The notes: generated by a model not told the origin, from the letters alone. A stretch of 64,000 bases of DNA from Microcoleus vaginatus WJT46-NPBG5 (GCA_019359355.1 JAHHHM010000011.1:124001-188000), one strand, 5' to 3'; counted from the stretch's first letter, positions 34,964-44,861 are shown. Program-made: numbers and translations.

Positions 34964-35272
34964 AGGCAGTGGGGCGCACAAGACCGGCAAAGGATTTCTC
35001 TTTCTGTAGATCCGAGCGTCCCGAATGACTTGAGCCGCTGAAAACTGATCACCTCATAAGTCTTTAACCGGCTTTGAAAGACAGGCAGGGACGCCGGCAC
35101 TACATCTCTTAGCTACCGCCGTAACCCACCGTATTTGAGCAAAAAGTATGTCCTGTAGCGTTATTGTGTAGCTTTTGCCAAGGAATCGCGTAAACTTTAG
35201 TTTGGAGGTACGGCATCCCTCTGCCGTTATAACCCGGCAGGGTTTAACGCGAGTTTCATGCCGCGATTCAAG
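34964..35272. other. intergenic region upstream of the cbiC/cobH gene
   Basis: I looked for a cobalamin riboswitch because the next gene makes B12, but found no convincing B12 box. The region has a pair of CCGGCAGGG / AACCCGGCAGGGTT-like motifs and presumably the promoter. Confidence 0.5.
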
Positions 35273-35905
35273 ATGGAATGGCATATAAGCGACGCCCAAA
35301 GTCTGGGAATTATTGACCGCGAAATTGGCGATCACGTTTTTTCACCGGCAGAGTACGAAATTGTGCGTCGGGTGATTTACGCAACCGCCGATTTTGAATA
35401 CAAGTCTTTGATCGGCTTTTCTGAGCAAGCCCTGCAAGCCGGTGCCGCAGCATTAGCGGCCCGCACGACGATTGTGGTGGATGTGCCAATGGTGCAGGTT
35501 GGCATTGCCCCCCTGATTCAGGCTACGTTTGCCAATCCCGTGTATTGCAGCATGGAAGCCATTACGCGGCCTCAAAAAGAAAGAACGCGTGCGGCTTGGG
35601 GCATTGAAACCCTAGCCAGACGCTATCCAGAGGGAATTTTTGTCGTGGGACAGGCGCAAACGGCTTTGACAACTCTTGTTGAATTAATTGAAGCCGAGGA
35701 AATCAGGCCGGCTCTAGTCATTGGCACGCCCTCTGGATTTGTGGATGTGGATGTTGCAAAAGGGCGTCTCAATGACTCCCTAGTTCCTCACATTCGGATT
35801 GAGGGACGTAAAGGCAGTGCGGTGGTGGCAGTTGCCATTGTTAACGGACTGGTAGACCTGGCATGGCAGGCATACGGTCAAGAGACGAATACGGCGATGT
35901 CATGA
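35273..35905 (+). CDS. cbiC: precorrin-8X / cobalt-precorrin-8 methylmutase
   Basis: Moves a methyl group from C-11 to C-12 of the corrin ring to make hydrogenobyrinate or cobyrinate in (pseudo)cobalamin synthesis. The ATG at 35273 gives 210 residues starting MEWHISDAQSLGIIDREIG, the usual family start; an ATG five codons upstream also exists. Further signatures: EYEIVRRVIYATADFEY, DVPMVQVGI, TRAAWGIETLA and LVIGTPSGFVDV. Family naming (CbiC versus CobH) depends on whether the pathway is anaerobic or aerobic; the sequence does not decide it. Confidence 0.92.
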   Translation: MEWHISDAQSLGIIDREIGDHVFSPAEYEIVRRVIYATADFEYKSLIGFSEQALQAGAAALAARTTIVVDVPMVQVGIAPLIQATFANPVYCSMEAITRPQKERTRAAWGIETLARRYPEGIFVVGQAQTALTTLVELIEAEEIRPALVIGTPSGFVDVDVAKGRLNDSLVPHIRIEGRKGSAVVAVAIVNGLVDLAWQAYGQETNTAMS

Positions 35906-35908
35906 AAT

Positions 35909-35950
35909 ATGGGGATTGGGCATGGGGCATGGGGGATTGGGCATGGGGCA
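35909..35950. repeat. short tandem repeat (GGGGATTGGGCAT)n
   Basis: Alternating GGGATTGGGCAT and GGGGCAT units, the reverse complement of the CCCAATGCCC-type tract at 1251-1319. It lies right after the cbiC stop codon. Confidence 0.75.
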
Positions 35951-35973
35951 TTTGTTCCTTTAGCCCCTCTTTA

Positions 35974-36654
35974 CTAGTCTCTAGTCCGTGATTGCCGCTT
36001 GCGTTTGGCTTCGCGTAATTGCCGGCTGATATCGATAAACTCATCCCGCCGCAGGTAAGGATAGTCACTTACCCAAATATTCTTATTGGGAATGTAAATG
36101 TCTGAGTATTTGGAAATTCGGCTTAAATCCGGTTGATTGGACATCACTAACATCAGCGCCACTTGACCTTTCACGATCTTTTCGTGCTCTTTACGCAGGG
36201 GCACTTGCATTTGGGTGGAAAAGCCGGTTTTATCTCCGACTTCTAAATTGAGCCGGCGCTCTCGATTCTCCACGATCACGAGGTCGCCTCTGGTATTGAC
36301 GGTTTCCTCTTGACCGATTAAATCATCTGTGAAATAAACATCCAGAACGCGTCCTTGCCAAAATCCAGCATACTGATAACGCCGGCATTCAACATTACGG
36401 AAACTGGCTACGGCAACGGGACCCCACAGCCAGTAAAGGCTTGCGGTGATCCCTAATAAAAATACCAAGCCGCCCCCACCGCCGTTGTTGCCGAGTGCAA
36501 GTCCCGCCAGCCAAATTATCAGCACGGCTACCACAGAGATTAACAGCCGCTTTAAGAAATCTGGAAACTTGCCGGAATAGTAAGCATATTGAGCGCCGGT
36601 GGCAACGGAGGGGATGAGCTGTTCAAAGGTTTTGCGAGTTAATGGGATGAGCAT
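35974..36654 (-). CDS. conserved cyanobacterial membrane protein, unknown function
   Basis: 226 residues. Two hydrophobic segments near the N-terminus (LLISVVAVLIIWLAGLALG and GLVFLLGITASLYWLWGPVAVASF, separated by GNNGGGGG) are followed by a soluble domain with CRRYQYAGFWQGRVLDVYFTDDLIG and a Lys/Arg-rich tail. Such proteins are widespread in cyanobacteria and sometimes labelled as phosphate ABC transporter permeases, a label the sequence does not support. It follows dapB in the same direction after 36 bases, so the two may be an operon. Confidence 0.75.
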   Translation of the reverse strand: MLIPLTRKTFEQLIPSVATGAQYAYYSGKFPDFLKRLLISVVAVLIIWLAGLALGNNGGGGGLVFLLGITASLYWLWGPVAVASFRNVECRRYQYAGFWQGRVLDVYFTDDLIGQEETVNTRGDLVIVENRERRLNLEVGDKTGFSTQMQVPLRKEHEKIVKGQVALMLVMSNQPDLSRISKYSDIYIPNKNIWVSDYPYLRRDEFIDISRQLREAKRKRQSRTRD

Positions 36655-36690
36655 GGGTTGTGTCTTCTGTCCGGTGTCCCTGGTTCTGTG

Positions 36691-37518
36691 TTACAGGATC
36701 TTTTCTAAACCATAAACGAGGGATTTGAGTTGCAGGACTTTACGAATGGCGAGTAAGACACCGGGCATATAGCAAGCGCGATCGCTGGTGTCGTGACGCA
36801 GGGTGTAAACTTGACCGGCAGCCCCGAAAATGACTTCTTGGTGGGCAATTAAACCGGGGAGGCGGATGCTATGGATGCGGATGCCTTCGTCTGCGGTACT
36901 GCCTCTGGCACCGGCAAGTTTTTCGCTTTCCTCAACTTGGGGTGGGTTGAAGGTTTTACCTAATTCTGCGAGTAATTGGGCGGTTTGAATCGCCGTCCCG
37001 CTGGGGGCGTCGGCTTTTTGGTTGTGGTGCAGTTCGATAATTTCTACATGGTCAAAATACTGGGATGCCTGAACGGCGGCTTGTTGCAGCAGTACCATGC
37101 CGATGGAGAAATTTGGGATAATCAGACAGCCGGTGCTGGCTTTATCGGCAAATTCGGCAAGATTTTGCAGTTTTTCCGGACTTAAGCCGGTAGTGCCAAC
37201 AACCGGCTTGACGCCATAAGCAATTGCAGAGCGGACGTTATCATACACCGTTTTGGGGTGGGTGAAATCTACCATCACACCAATCTCTTTTTGCTGGGCG
37301 GCAAAGGCTAGCATCGATTCGAGATCGTTGGTGATCGGAACTTCTAATGGTTCAATACCGGCCAATTCACCGGCATCTTGACCGACGTATTCTGGATTTC
37401 GGTCAATTGCACCGAGCAACGTCATATCCGGCGCTTCAGCAACTGCTTTGATCACTTCGCGGCCCATTTTGCCGGCGGCACCATTGACAACTACAGGGAT
37501 GGGGGAATTACTGCTCAT
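36691..37518 (-). CDS. dapB: 4-hydroxy-tetrahydrodipicolinate reductase
   Basis: NAD(P)H-dependent enzyme of the lysine/diaminopimelate pathway, supplying peptidoglycan and lysine. 275 residues, normal length. The nucleotide-binding motif [12 protein letters not shown] is at residues 11-22, VVGTTGLS at about 102, and the catalytic block [16 protein letters not shown] with its His pair and Lys at about 160-175. [20 protein letters not shown] further supports it. Divergent from chlI across 391 bases. Confidence 0.96.
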   Translation of the reverse strand: MSSNSPIPVVVNGAAGKMGREVIKAVAEAPDMTLLGAIDRNPEYVGQDAGELAGIEPLEVPITNDLESMLAFAAQQKEIGVMVDFTHPKTVYDNVRSAIAYGVKPVVGTTGLSPEKLQNLAEFADKASTGCLIIPNFSIGMVLLQQAAVQASQYFDHVEIIELHHNQKADAPSGTAIQTAQLLAELGKTFNPPQVEESEKLAGARGSTADEGIRIHSIRLPGLIAHQEVIFGAAGQVYTLRHDTSDRACYMPGVLLAIRKVLQLKSLVYGLEKIL

Positions 37519-37909
37519 AAATTTATCTGGAAATGCAATTGGGGGTTAGGGGATGGCAGCCGATGATGAGAGTCTTCATCTAAAGATATCGCGGTTACCA
37601 CCTTGCGAATTTTAGGGCAGTTGGGTGTGGCAGTAAAAGGATTGCCGGCATGAACCGGCTTTTTGGGGTGCCGGCTTTGGAGAAAGTTGGTTAATCTTGC
37701 CGGCAGATGATAATGGCCTGACGCTGGGCTGTAAAATGAGAGACGGCAATCTGAAAGTGTTGAACGTCTCGGAAATCTTGCGATCTCAAATTAGGTTAAT
37801 AGCTGTTATTTTTGAGGCTCGTTGCTGCCGGCTGAAACTATTTCCTATTATAGGTTCTGCCAAATTTAGATAAGATCAAAAATTCGCGCATTCAAAATCT
37901 AAAATCGAT
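37519..37909. other. divergent promoter region dapB/chlI
   Basis: No gene seen. GCCGGC-type palindromes cluster here. One forms a short hairpin with a T tail (GCCGG 37644-37648, CCGGC 37655-37659, then five T), an attenuator-like feature within a presumed chlI leader or a chance product of the palindrome. Confidence 0.5.
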
Positions 37910-39034
37910 ATGACTCTGACCGCACAAGCCAGCCCTGTCCCGAACTTAACTGCCCGTCGTGCCGTTTTTCCCTTCACCGCCATCGTTGGCCAAGAAGAGA
38001 TGAAACTCGCACTGTTGTTGAATGTAATTGACCCCAAAATCGGTGGGGTGATGATTATGGGAGATCGCGGCACCGGCAAATCGACGACGATCCGGGCGCT
38101 TGCTGACTTGCTGCCAGAAATTGAAGTTGTGGCAGACGATCCGTTCAACAGCCATCCCAGCGATCCAGATTTGATGAGCGATGCCGTGCGAGAACGGCTG
38201 GGGCGTGAAGAAACCGTGCCGGTGGCGAACCGCAAAGTGCAAATGGTGGATTTACCATTGGGCGCAACTGAAGACCGGGTTTGCGGCACTATTGACATTG
38301 AAAAAGCCCTCTCTGAAGGCGTGAAAGCTTTTGAACCGGGTTTGCTTGCCAAAGCCAATCGCGGCATCCTCTATGTGGATGAAGTCAACTTGCTGGACGA
38401 TCACTTAGTCGATGTGCTCTTAGATTCAGCCGCTTCTGGTTGGAATACGGTAGAACGGGAAGGCATTTCCATTCGTCACCCCGCCCGTTTTGTGCTTGTC
38501 GGTTCCGGCAACCCAGAAGAAGGAGAATTGCGTCCCCAATTGCTAGATCGTTTTGGGATGCACGCAGAAATTCGCACCGTAAAAGATCCGACTTTGCGCG
38601 TGCAAATTGTCGAGGAAAGATCAGGTTTTGATCAAAATCCCCAAGAGTTTTTAGAAAAGCACCGGCATGAACAAGAAGCCTTGCAACAACGGCTGGCTGA
38701 CGCCCAAGAATTGCTAAAATCGGTGCAAATTGACTATGACTTTCGGGTGCAAATTTCCCAAGTTTGCTCAGAATTAGATGTGGACGGATTGCGCGGCGAT
38801 TTAGTTACAAATCGCGCAGCCAAAGCATTAGCCGCCTTTGAAGGACGCACAGAAGTAACAGTTGATGATATTCGCCAAGTGGTTACACTTTGCCTGCGTC
38901 ACCGGCTGCGGAAAGATCCTTTAGAATCGATTGACTCAGGCTACAAAGTGCAAAAAGTTTTCTGCCGCGTCTTTGGATTAGCAGAGCCGGCAGACGAAAA
39001 AGTAGCACAAGTAAACGGAGCCGGTAAACGATAA
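37910..39034 (+). CDS. chlI: magnesium chelatase AAA+ subunit ChlI
   Basis: ATPase subunit that, with ChlD and ChlH, inserts Mg into protoporphyrin IX, the first committed step of chlorophyll synthesis. 374 residues; start [21 protein letters not shown] is as expected. Walker [11 protein letters not shown] near residue 50, Walker [14 protein letters not shown] near 155, and the sensor region [23 protein letters not shown] near 198 are all intact. Upstream and divergent is dapB; ruvC follows 79 bases downstream across a dispersed repeat with a 10-bp inverted repeat. Confidence 0.97.
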   Translation: MTLTAQASPVPNLTARRAVFPFTAIVGQEEMKLALLLNVIDPKIGGVMIMGDRGTGKSTTIRALADLLPEIEVVADDPFNSHPSDPDLMSDAVRERLGREETVPVANRKVQMVDLPLGATEDRVCGTIDIEKALSEGVKAFEPGLLAKANRGILYVDEVNLLDDHLVDVLLDSAASGWNTVEREGISIRHPARFVLVGSGNPEEGELRPQLLDRFGMHAEIRTVKDPTLRVQIVEERSGFDQNPQEFLEKHRHEQEALQQRLADAQELLKSVQIDYDFRVQISQVCSELDVDGLRGDLVTNRAAKALAAFEGRTEVTVDDIRQVVTLCLRHRLRKDPLESIDSGYKVQKVFCRVFGLAEPADEKVAQVNGAGKR

Positions 39035-39040
39035 AAAACT

Positions 39041-39102
39041 AACCGCAGATTACACAAATATCACGCATTCATCTGCGTTTATCTGCGGTTAAAAAACTCA
39101 AC
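39041..39102. repeat. dispersed repeat with 10-bp inverted arms between chlI and ruvC
   Basis: AACCGCAGAT (39041-39050) and ATCTGCGGTT (39081-39090) are perfect inverted arms. The right side, ATCTGCGTTTATCTGCGG then TTAAAAAACTC, matches the family at 9683, 16279, 30929 and 31041. Confidence 0.75.
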
Positions 39103-39113
39103 CATAACAACCC

Positions 39114-39605
39114 ATGCAAAAGCGAATCCTCGGCATAGATCCAGGGTTAGCCAAATTAGGATTTGGGGCAATTTGCTGTGAACCGGCTGCCGGCGGAAAC
39201 ATTGCCGGCACCGTTTCTGCATTAGATTTTGGAGTCATCCAGACGCCTGCCGGTGAGGAAATTGGGCGGCGACTCTGTACTATTTATGAAGACTTGCACA
39301 CTGTCATCAAACAATTGCAACCCGATTTAATTGCGATAGAAAAATTCTTTTTTTATCGCATGGCAAATACAATTCTGGTAGCACAGGCGCGGGGTGTGGT
39401 GATGTTAGTAATCGCGCAGTGTGAAGTGCCCTTAGTTGAATATACGCCGGCACAGGTTAAGCAAGCACTCACCGGCTATGGCAATGCGGATAAAAAGGAA
39501 GTGCAAGAAGCCGTTGCCAGGGAATTAAATTTAGAAACTTTACCGAAACCGGATGATGCCGCCGACGGTTTAGCTTTGGCTTTAACAGCATGGTTTCAGC
39601 GGTAA
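39114..39605 (+). CDS. ruvC: Holliday junction endodeoxyribonuclease RuvC
   Basis: Resolves Holliday junctions made by RuvAB during recombination repair. 163 residues, normal size. The RNase H-fold acidic residues are visible: Asp9 in [14 protein letters not shown], Glu76 in LIAIEKFFF, and Asp148/Asp151 in [34 protein letters not shown] is the conserved DNA-contact block. The ATG lies 11 bases after the dispersed repeat. Confidence 0.96.
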   Translation: MQKRILGIDPGLAKLGFGAICCEPAAGGNIAGTVSALDFGVIQTPAGEEIGRRLCTIYEDLHTVIKQLQPDLIAIEKFFFYRMANTILVAQARGVVMLVIAQCEVPLVEYTPAQVKQALTGYGNADKKEVQEAVARELNLETLPKPDDAADGLALALTAWFQR

Positions 39606-39753
39606 CAAGAAGATTAAGTTAGAAAACACTCAGATATTTGTTGCTCAGCTTTTCTGGGAAAGGATTTTTTGCAAGTGAAATGGTGGATTTCTAGAATTGA
39701 CTGAGTTGATTGTGTAGAGTGTAAAATAAGAGTTTAATTTCAGCAGATAGAAT

Positions 39754-42700
39754 ATGAACAGAAAGTTACAGCAGTTGTGGCAATCATTCATAAAAAATAC
39801 CAAAAATTTCTCAGGAACCCAAATTAATTGGGTGAATAAGGGAAGTGATCTTGGCAAAGATATTTGGGATTGTGCGGTTCCTTTGGTGTTACTCGCTACT
39901 CCTGTAATCGCTGCTCCTTTGGGGAAGGCTGCCCCCAAAGACCTTTTGGGATTAAATTTAACGGCGAAATTTATTAAGTTTATTGTAAATAATTACAAAG
40001 AAAAGCTTCTATTGCAAGAATGGGTAATGTTTGTATCCCAAATTGCTTACTTTGAAAGTTTTATAATGATTTTATCTATATCAGAAAACACAAATTTAAT
40101 TCATAAAGTTTCTAATAATTATGTTTTGGATAAAGTTCAAAATAAAATTAAAAAATTAAAAAATCTTGAATTAACAGAAGCACAAGCAAAAGACGTACTT
40201 CGATGCTTTCACAACTCGGAATTAGCTAAAGAATTTAATGACATCTTAGAAACTTTATTGATACAAGTCGGCATGAATGTCGATGAAGCTCAACTTCTTA
40301 CAAAAAGGGTAGCTTGGGGAACCCATCGCTACTTAAATAAAGCGCTTGCCACTGTGACTGATAGTGTGCCGGCGCTGAGGCAACTCTATCGGGATAGATG
40401 GCGAAAAGAAAGTGATAAATATCACAATTTGGATGAATATTTAGAGAAACAAATTGCAGAGAAACCGCAAGAAAAAGTTTTTAATGAATCTTTTACATTT
40501 CAACAGATTTATGTGTCGCTGCAAGTGAAGTCGGTTGATCAAAATGGGAAAGTAAAGAAAAACGCCGAATCAGTTAATTTAGAAGATTGGGCAAAGAGTT
40601 TATTACTGGATCAAAATAAACAAAATCAAGTCATATTTATCCAGGGAGGGCCGGGACGCGGAAAAAGTGTATTTTGCCGGATATTTGCAGATTTAATCAG
40701 GCGAAAAATACATCCAATCTGGACACCTATTTTAATTCAGTTACGTGATATTAGCACTCTTGAAAATAGCTTTCAAAAAACTTTAGAAGCCGCGATTCAT
40801 ACTAATTTTGTCAACAGTGATAGCGGGTGGCTAAGCGATAAAAATACACGCTATTTATTTTTGCTCGATGGTTTTGATGAATTGCTGATGGGAGGGATAA
40901 CCAGTAGACGACTGCAAGATTTTCTCCAACAAGTGGGGCAATTTCAAGAAGATTGTAGCCGTAGTTCTGAGATGGGGCATCGGGTTCTAATTACCGGACG
41001 TTCTCTGGCATTATATAGCATTGAAACACTCCTGCCATCCAATATTGAACGAGTGGAAATCCTGCCAATGGATGATGAACTTCAGCAGCAGTGGTTTGTT
41101 AAATGGGAAGAAATAATGGACGCAAGAAAAAGTCTAGAATTTCAAAGGTTTTTAAAATATGAAAATTGTCCGGAGTTTGTGCAAGAATTAGCTCAAGAAC
41201 CTCTGCTACTTTATCTAATGGTAGCAATGCACCGGGATGAAGAAATTGAGGTGGGATTTCTTGGAGGAATTGACTTTAAATTCAAGGTTTTAATTTATGA
41301 AAAAGCTTTAAATTTGGTTTTAAATGAACAACGGTTAGAAACGCTCAATCAAAAATTAAAAGACAAAAGAATCGAAGATTTACAAAGAATTATTACGGAA
41401 GCCGGCTTATGTGTGGTGCAGTCAGGAGGTGAATGTGCGGCCATTTTGATGATAGAAGAACGACTAAAAAGTGATGATAGTGCAAAAGCACTGCTTGAAG
41501 AAGCTCAAAAGCATTTAGGAGAAAGTGCGCTTAAAAATGCCTTGGCCATGTTTTATTTACAAATTGGCTCAAAGGAGGGTTCTGTTGAGTTTTGTCACAA
41601 GAGTTTTGGAGAGTTTCTCTGTGCAAAACGCATTAAAGAAAACTTAATTGACTGGACAAGGTCAGGAATTAAACGGCAAAAATTTTATATTTCTGACAAG
41701 CAGTTTGATTGGGAAATTTACGATTTACTAGGATATGGCGGACTAACTCCAGAAATTGTGGAATATTTAACCGCTTTACTGACAACTGATGGTGAATTTC
41801 GCCCAGTGGAATTGTTCCAGCGTTTAGAAGACTTTTATCTACGCTGGAGTGATGGAGAATTTATTGATGCACGTTCAGAAAATTGGCCTCAGAAAAAAAT
41901 GCGGTTGCTGAGAGATCAAGTGAACAGCAGTGAACTTGGACTGAGACAGGTAGATATCTATGCTGGACTGAATGTGATGATTTTGCTATTGGAATTAAAT
42001 CGTTTTGCTCAGTCACAGGATGAGTTAAAAGATAAAGTTGTTTTTTATCCTTGTGGTCAACTCGATACAGAAAATTTTGATGAATTCAGGCTGCTTCGCA
42101 TCATTGGTTACTGCAATTGTATCGATATTCTTACTTTTAGCAAACTGATTGCTTCATTTTTGAGCCATGCCAACCTCAGTGGTGCCAACCTCCGCGATGC
42201 CAACCTCAGCGGTGTCAACCTCAGCCGTGCTAACCTCAGCCGTGCTAACCTCAGCCGTGCCAACCTCAACCGTGCCGACCTCAGCCGTGCCGACCTCAGC
42301 CGTGCCGACCTCAGCGGTGTCAACCTCATCAATGCCGACCTCATCTTTGCCGACCTCAGCGGTGCCGACCTCAACCGTGCCAACCTCATCCTTGCCGACC
42401 TCAGCGGTGCCGACCTCAGTCGTGCCGACTTCAGCGGTGCCGACCTCAGCGGTGCCGACCTCAACCGTGCCAACCTCATCCTTGCCGACCTCAGCGGTGC
42501 CAACCTCAGGTGGGTCAACCTCAGGTGTGCCAACCTCATTGTTGCCGACTTCAGCCGTGCAAACCTCAGCCGTGCCAACCTCAGGGAAGCCAACCTCAGG
42601 CATACCGATCTCAGGGATGCCAACCTCAGCCGTGCCAACTTCAGCCGTACCAACCTCGAAATGGTTCGCTGGGATGAAAAGACAAACTGGGAAAATGTCC

Positions 42701-42762
42701 AAGGCTTAAAAACAGTCCGAAACGTCCCTGAAGCACTCAAACAACAACTTGGTCTGACGTAA
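39754..42762 (+). CDS. NACHT-type STAND NTPase with C-terminal pentapeptide repeats
   Basis: 1002 residues. N-terminal part (1-285): a hydrophobic segment VPLVLLATPVIAAPLG near 47-62 and helical sequence with no domain I recognise, possibly a membrane-acting effector. NACHT NTPase: Walker A GGPGRGKS at 298-305, Walker B LFLLDGFDEL around Asp372, and RVLITGRSLAL as sensor 1. After a helical region with YLMVAMHRDEE and FCHKSFGEFLCAKRI, residues about 804-968 are 33 pentapeptide units of A(N/D)LSx type forming a right-handed quadrilateral helix, probably the ligand-sensing end. Bacterial NACHT STANDs (bNACHT, Avs) are known antiphage proteins. Codon use up to the repeats is clearly A+T-richer than in chlI and ruvC, suggesting transfer. 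Confidence 0.88.
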   Translation: MNRKLQQLWQSFIKNTKNFSGTQINWVNKGSDLGKDIWDCAVPLVLLATPVIAAPLGKAAPKDLLGLNLTAKFIKFIVNNYKEKLLLQEWVMFVSQIAYFESFIMILSISENTNLIHKVSNNYVLDKVQNKIKKLKNLELTEAQAKDVLRCFHNSELAKEFNDILETLLIQVGMNVDEAQLLTKRVAWGTHRYLNKALATVTDSVPALRQLYRDRWRKESDKYHNLDEYLEKQIAEKPQEKVFNESFTFQQIYVSLQVKSVDQNGKVKKNAESVNLEDWAKSLLLDQNKQNQVIFIQGGPGRGKSVFCRIFADLIRRKIHPIWTPILIQLRDISTLENSFQKTLEAAIHTNFVNSDSGWLSDKNTRYLFLLDGFDELLMGGITSRRLQDFLQQVGQFQEDCSRSSEMGHRVLITGRSLALYSIETLLPSNIERVEILPMDDELQQQWFVKWEEIMDARKSLEFQRFLKYENCPEFVQELAQEPLLLYLMVAMHRDEEIEVGFLGGIDFKFKVLIYEKALNLVLNEQRLETLNQKLKDKRIEDLQRIITEAGLCVVQSGGECAAILMIEERLKSDDSAKALLEEAQKHLGESALKNALAMFYLQIGSKEGSVEFCHKSFGEFLCAKRIKENLIDWTRSGIKRQKFYISDKQFDWEIYDLLGYGGLTPEIVEYLTALLTTDGEFRPVELFQRLEDFYLRWSDGEFIDARSENWPQKKMRLLRDQVNSSELGLRQVDIYAGLNVMILLLELNRFAQSQDELKDKVVFYPCGQLDTENFDEFRLLRIIGYCNCIDILTFSKLIASFLSHANLSGANLRDANLSGVNLSRANLSRANLSRANLNRADLSRADLSRADLSGVNLINADLIFADLSGADLNRANLILADLSGADLSRADFSGADLSGADLNRANLILADLSGANLRWVNLRCANLIVADFSRANLSRANLREANLRHTDLRDANLSRANFSRTNLEMVRWDEKTNWENVQGLKTVRNVPEALKQQLGLT
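42166..42655 (+). repeat. 15-bp coding repeat array (pentapeptide repeats)
   Basis: About 33 copies of a 15-bp unit like GTGCCAACCTCAGCC. A 64-bp block at 42348-42411 recurs exactly at 42438-42501, 90 bp (six units) later, pointing to a recent unit-number change. Confidence 0.9.
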
Positions 42763-43009
42763 ACCTCCCCACCGGCTCTCATTCCTATTAACTTCAAAAT
42801 CGTAAAACTGTCTCAACACGCAAACGATTAATCGCGGGAATAAAGCAACCGGCAACGTTGTAGCCATTCTGAAGAGAAACGAAGCCTCTAGACTGCCGAC
42901 TATCTATGTATATCCACTTATACTCAACTGGGGAAAATATTTATAAATAAATGTTACAAAGTTGCATAAGATAATGACATTGAGAAATTATTAATTTTTT
43001 GCGACTCAC

Positions 43010-44725
43010 ATGATAGCGGATCGATTTCCCTGGCTAACTGCAATAGTCCTGCTGCCACTCGTTGCGGCAATGCTCATCCCGTTTCTGCCCGATAAAGACG
43101 GTAAGCGCGTGCGGTGGTATGCACTGGGCGTAGCTGTTGCAGATTTTGCCTTAATGTGCTTTGTTTTCTGGAATCATTACAATCCCAGTAGCGCTGCATT
43201 TCAACTCGTTGAGCAATATGCCTGGGTGCCTCAGTTAGGCATAAACTGGTCAGTTTCCGTCGATGGCGTTTCTGCCCCGCTGGTGCTTCTGGCAGGATTA
43301 GTCACGACTCTCTCGATTTTTGCAGCGTGGCAAGTCGATCTCAAACCCCGCCTGTTCTATTTCCTAATGCTAGTGCTGTATTCGGCACAGATTGGGGTAT
43401 TCGTAGCGCAAGACATAATGCTGCTATTCATTATGTGGGAAGTCGAACTGATTCCCGTCTACCTCCTTGTCTCGATTTGGGGAGGGCAGAAGCGTCAGTA
43501 CGCTGCGATGAAATTCTTAATTTATACCGCTGCTGCTTCTATTTTTATTTTGGTTGCTGGCTTGGGAATGGCATTCACCGGCAACAACTTCACCTTCGAT
43601 ATGGTCGAACTCGGCTTGAAGGATTACCCACTAGGTTTAGAATTGCTGCTTTATGCCGGCTTGCTGATTGCCTTTGGCGTCAAACTCGCCATTTTCCCTC
43701 TGCACACCTGGCTACCGGATGCACACGGCGAAGCCTCTTCTCCGGTATCAATGATATTAGCCGGCGTCCTGCTGAAGATGGGCGGATACGGCTTAATTCG
43801 CCTCAATTTAGGATTGCTTTCTGACGCACACGTTTACTTTGCGCCAATCTTAGCAATTCTGGGCGTAATCAATATTGTCTACGGTGCGCTAAACTCTTTT
43901 GCCCAGACGAATATGAAGCGTCGCCTCGCCTATTCGTCCGTTTCTCACATGGGATTTGTCCTATTAGGAATTGCCTCATTTACCGACTTGGGAATCAACG
44001 GCGCAATGCTGCAAATGATTTCCCACGGTTTAATTGCCTCCTTACTATTCTTTTTAGCCGGCGTGACTTACGATCGCACCCACACAATGGCAATGAAAGA
44101 AATGGGCGGAATTGCTCAAGCCATGCCCATCGTCTTTGCCCTATTTACAATGGGTGTGATGGCATCCTTGGCATTACCGGGAATGAGCGGTTTTGTCGGT
44201 GAACTCTCGGTTTTTGTGGGAATCACAACCAGCGATATCTACAGCTCAACCTTCCGCACCGTAACGGTTTTCCTCGCTGCCGTGGGAGTCATCCTAACGC
44301 CGGTTTATCTGCTTTCAATGCTGCGGCAAGTCTTTTACAATTCTGGTGAAATACCCACCTGCGATATTGCACCAATCTGCGATCTGGGTGATACAGATTT
44401 GAAGAATCAGGGAAATCAAGCGCCGGTTTGCTTTGGTACAAATTGTAGCTTGCCAATCGATTCAGAATTTACCGATGCCAGACCTCGTGAAGTATTTATT
44501 GCAGCTTGTTTTCTCGTATTAATTATCGGCCTTGGCGTCTACCCGAATATGGGGATGAAGATGTACGATGTCAAAACAGTTGCAGTGAATACTCAGGTTC
44601 GCCAATCTTATATCCAAATCGCAGAAGCCAATCCCCAGATTTATGCGAAGAGATTCTTAATTCCAAAAATTGCCCAGTCGGATGTTGTGCCGGTTGTGAA
44701 AATTGCCGAAGGTGCTTCCAGATAA
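43010..44725 (+). CDS. NDH-1 subunit NdhD (D1/D2 type)
   Basis: Antiporter-like subunit of the respiratory and cyclic-electron-flow NDH-1 complexes. 571 residues with the full NdhD core: [24 protein letters not shown] (TM5 Glu), [25 protein letters not shown] and [21 protein letters not shown] loop after [15 protein letters not shown] has four cysteines in two pairs (CDIAPIC, CFGTNC) before [22 protein letters not shown] associate that insert with NdhD2-type rather than NdhD1, but not firmly enough for a symbol. It is not next to an ndhF, which also fits D2. The ATG at 43010 is preceded by an A+T-rich 250-base promoter region, and a strong terminator follows. Confidence 0.93.
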   Translation: MIADRFPWLTAIVLLPLVAAMLIPFLPDKDGKRVRWYALGVAVADFALMCFVFWNHYNPSSAAFQLVEQYAWVPQLGINWSVSVDGVSAPLVLLAGLVTTLSIFAAWQVDLKPRLFYFLMLVLYSAQIGVFVAQDIMLLFIMWEVELIPVYLLVSIWGGQKRQYAAMKFLIYTAAASIFILVAGLGMAFTGNNFTFDMVELGLKDYPLGLELLLYAGLLIAFGVKLAIFPLHTWLPDAHGEASSPVSMILAGVLLKMGGYGLIRLNLGLLSDAHVYFAPILAILGVINIVYGALNSFAQTNMKRRLAYSSVSHMGFVLLGIASFTDLGINGAMLQMISHGLIASLLFFLAGVTYDRTHTMAMKEMGGIAQAMPIVFALFTMGVMASLALPGMSGFVGELSVFVGITTSDIYSSTFRTVTVFLAAVGVILTPVYLLSMLRQVFYNSGEIPTCDIAPICDLGDTDLKNQGNQAPVCFGTNCSLPIDSEFTDARPREVFIAACFLVLIIGLGVYPNMGMKMYDVKTVAVNTQVRQSYIQIAEANPQIYAKRFLIPKIAQSDVVPVVKIAEGASR

Positions 44726-44745
44726 GCGCTGCTTAATTAATCTTT

Positions 44746-44798
44746 GATAGCTGATAATCGGGGCATTTTGCCTAACAGGTGATCAGCTATCTTTTTAT
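44746..44798 (+). terminator. terminator of the ndhD gene
   Basis: Perfect 10-bp arms GATAGCTGAT (44746-44755) and ATCAGCTATC (44782-44791), a loop with its own GGCA/TGCC mini-hairpin, then TTTTTATTT. Confidence 0.8.
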
Positions 44799-44861
44799 TT
44801 GTGGGTTGTGGTTGCCGGTAATCAAAATCCGCTTTTACCTTTGGCATTGCCTAAGCCTAAA

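Noticed and set aside
34964-35272. Possible cobalamin riboswitch before the cbiC/cobH gene
   Set aside because: No B12-box or matching core could be found; only short GC motifs are present.
42166-42655. CRISPR-like look of the regular 15-bp repeats
   Set aside because: The unit is 15 bp without unique spacers and is in frame with a pentapeptide solenoid.
42108-42797. Long open frames on both strands over the pentapeptide-repeat array (about 180-229 codons)
   Set aside because: The 15-bp unit has no stop in several frames, so open frames arise automatically. Their products are simple PTSAV or EVGTA repeats.
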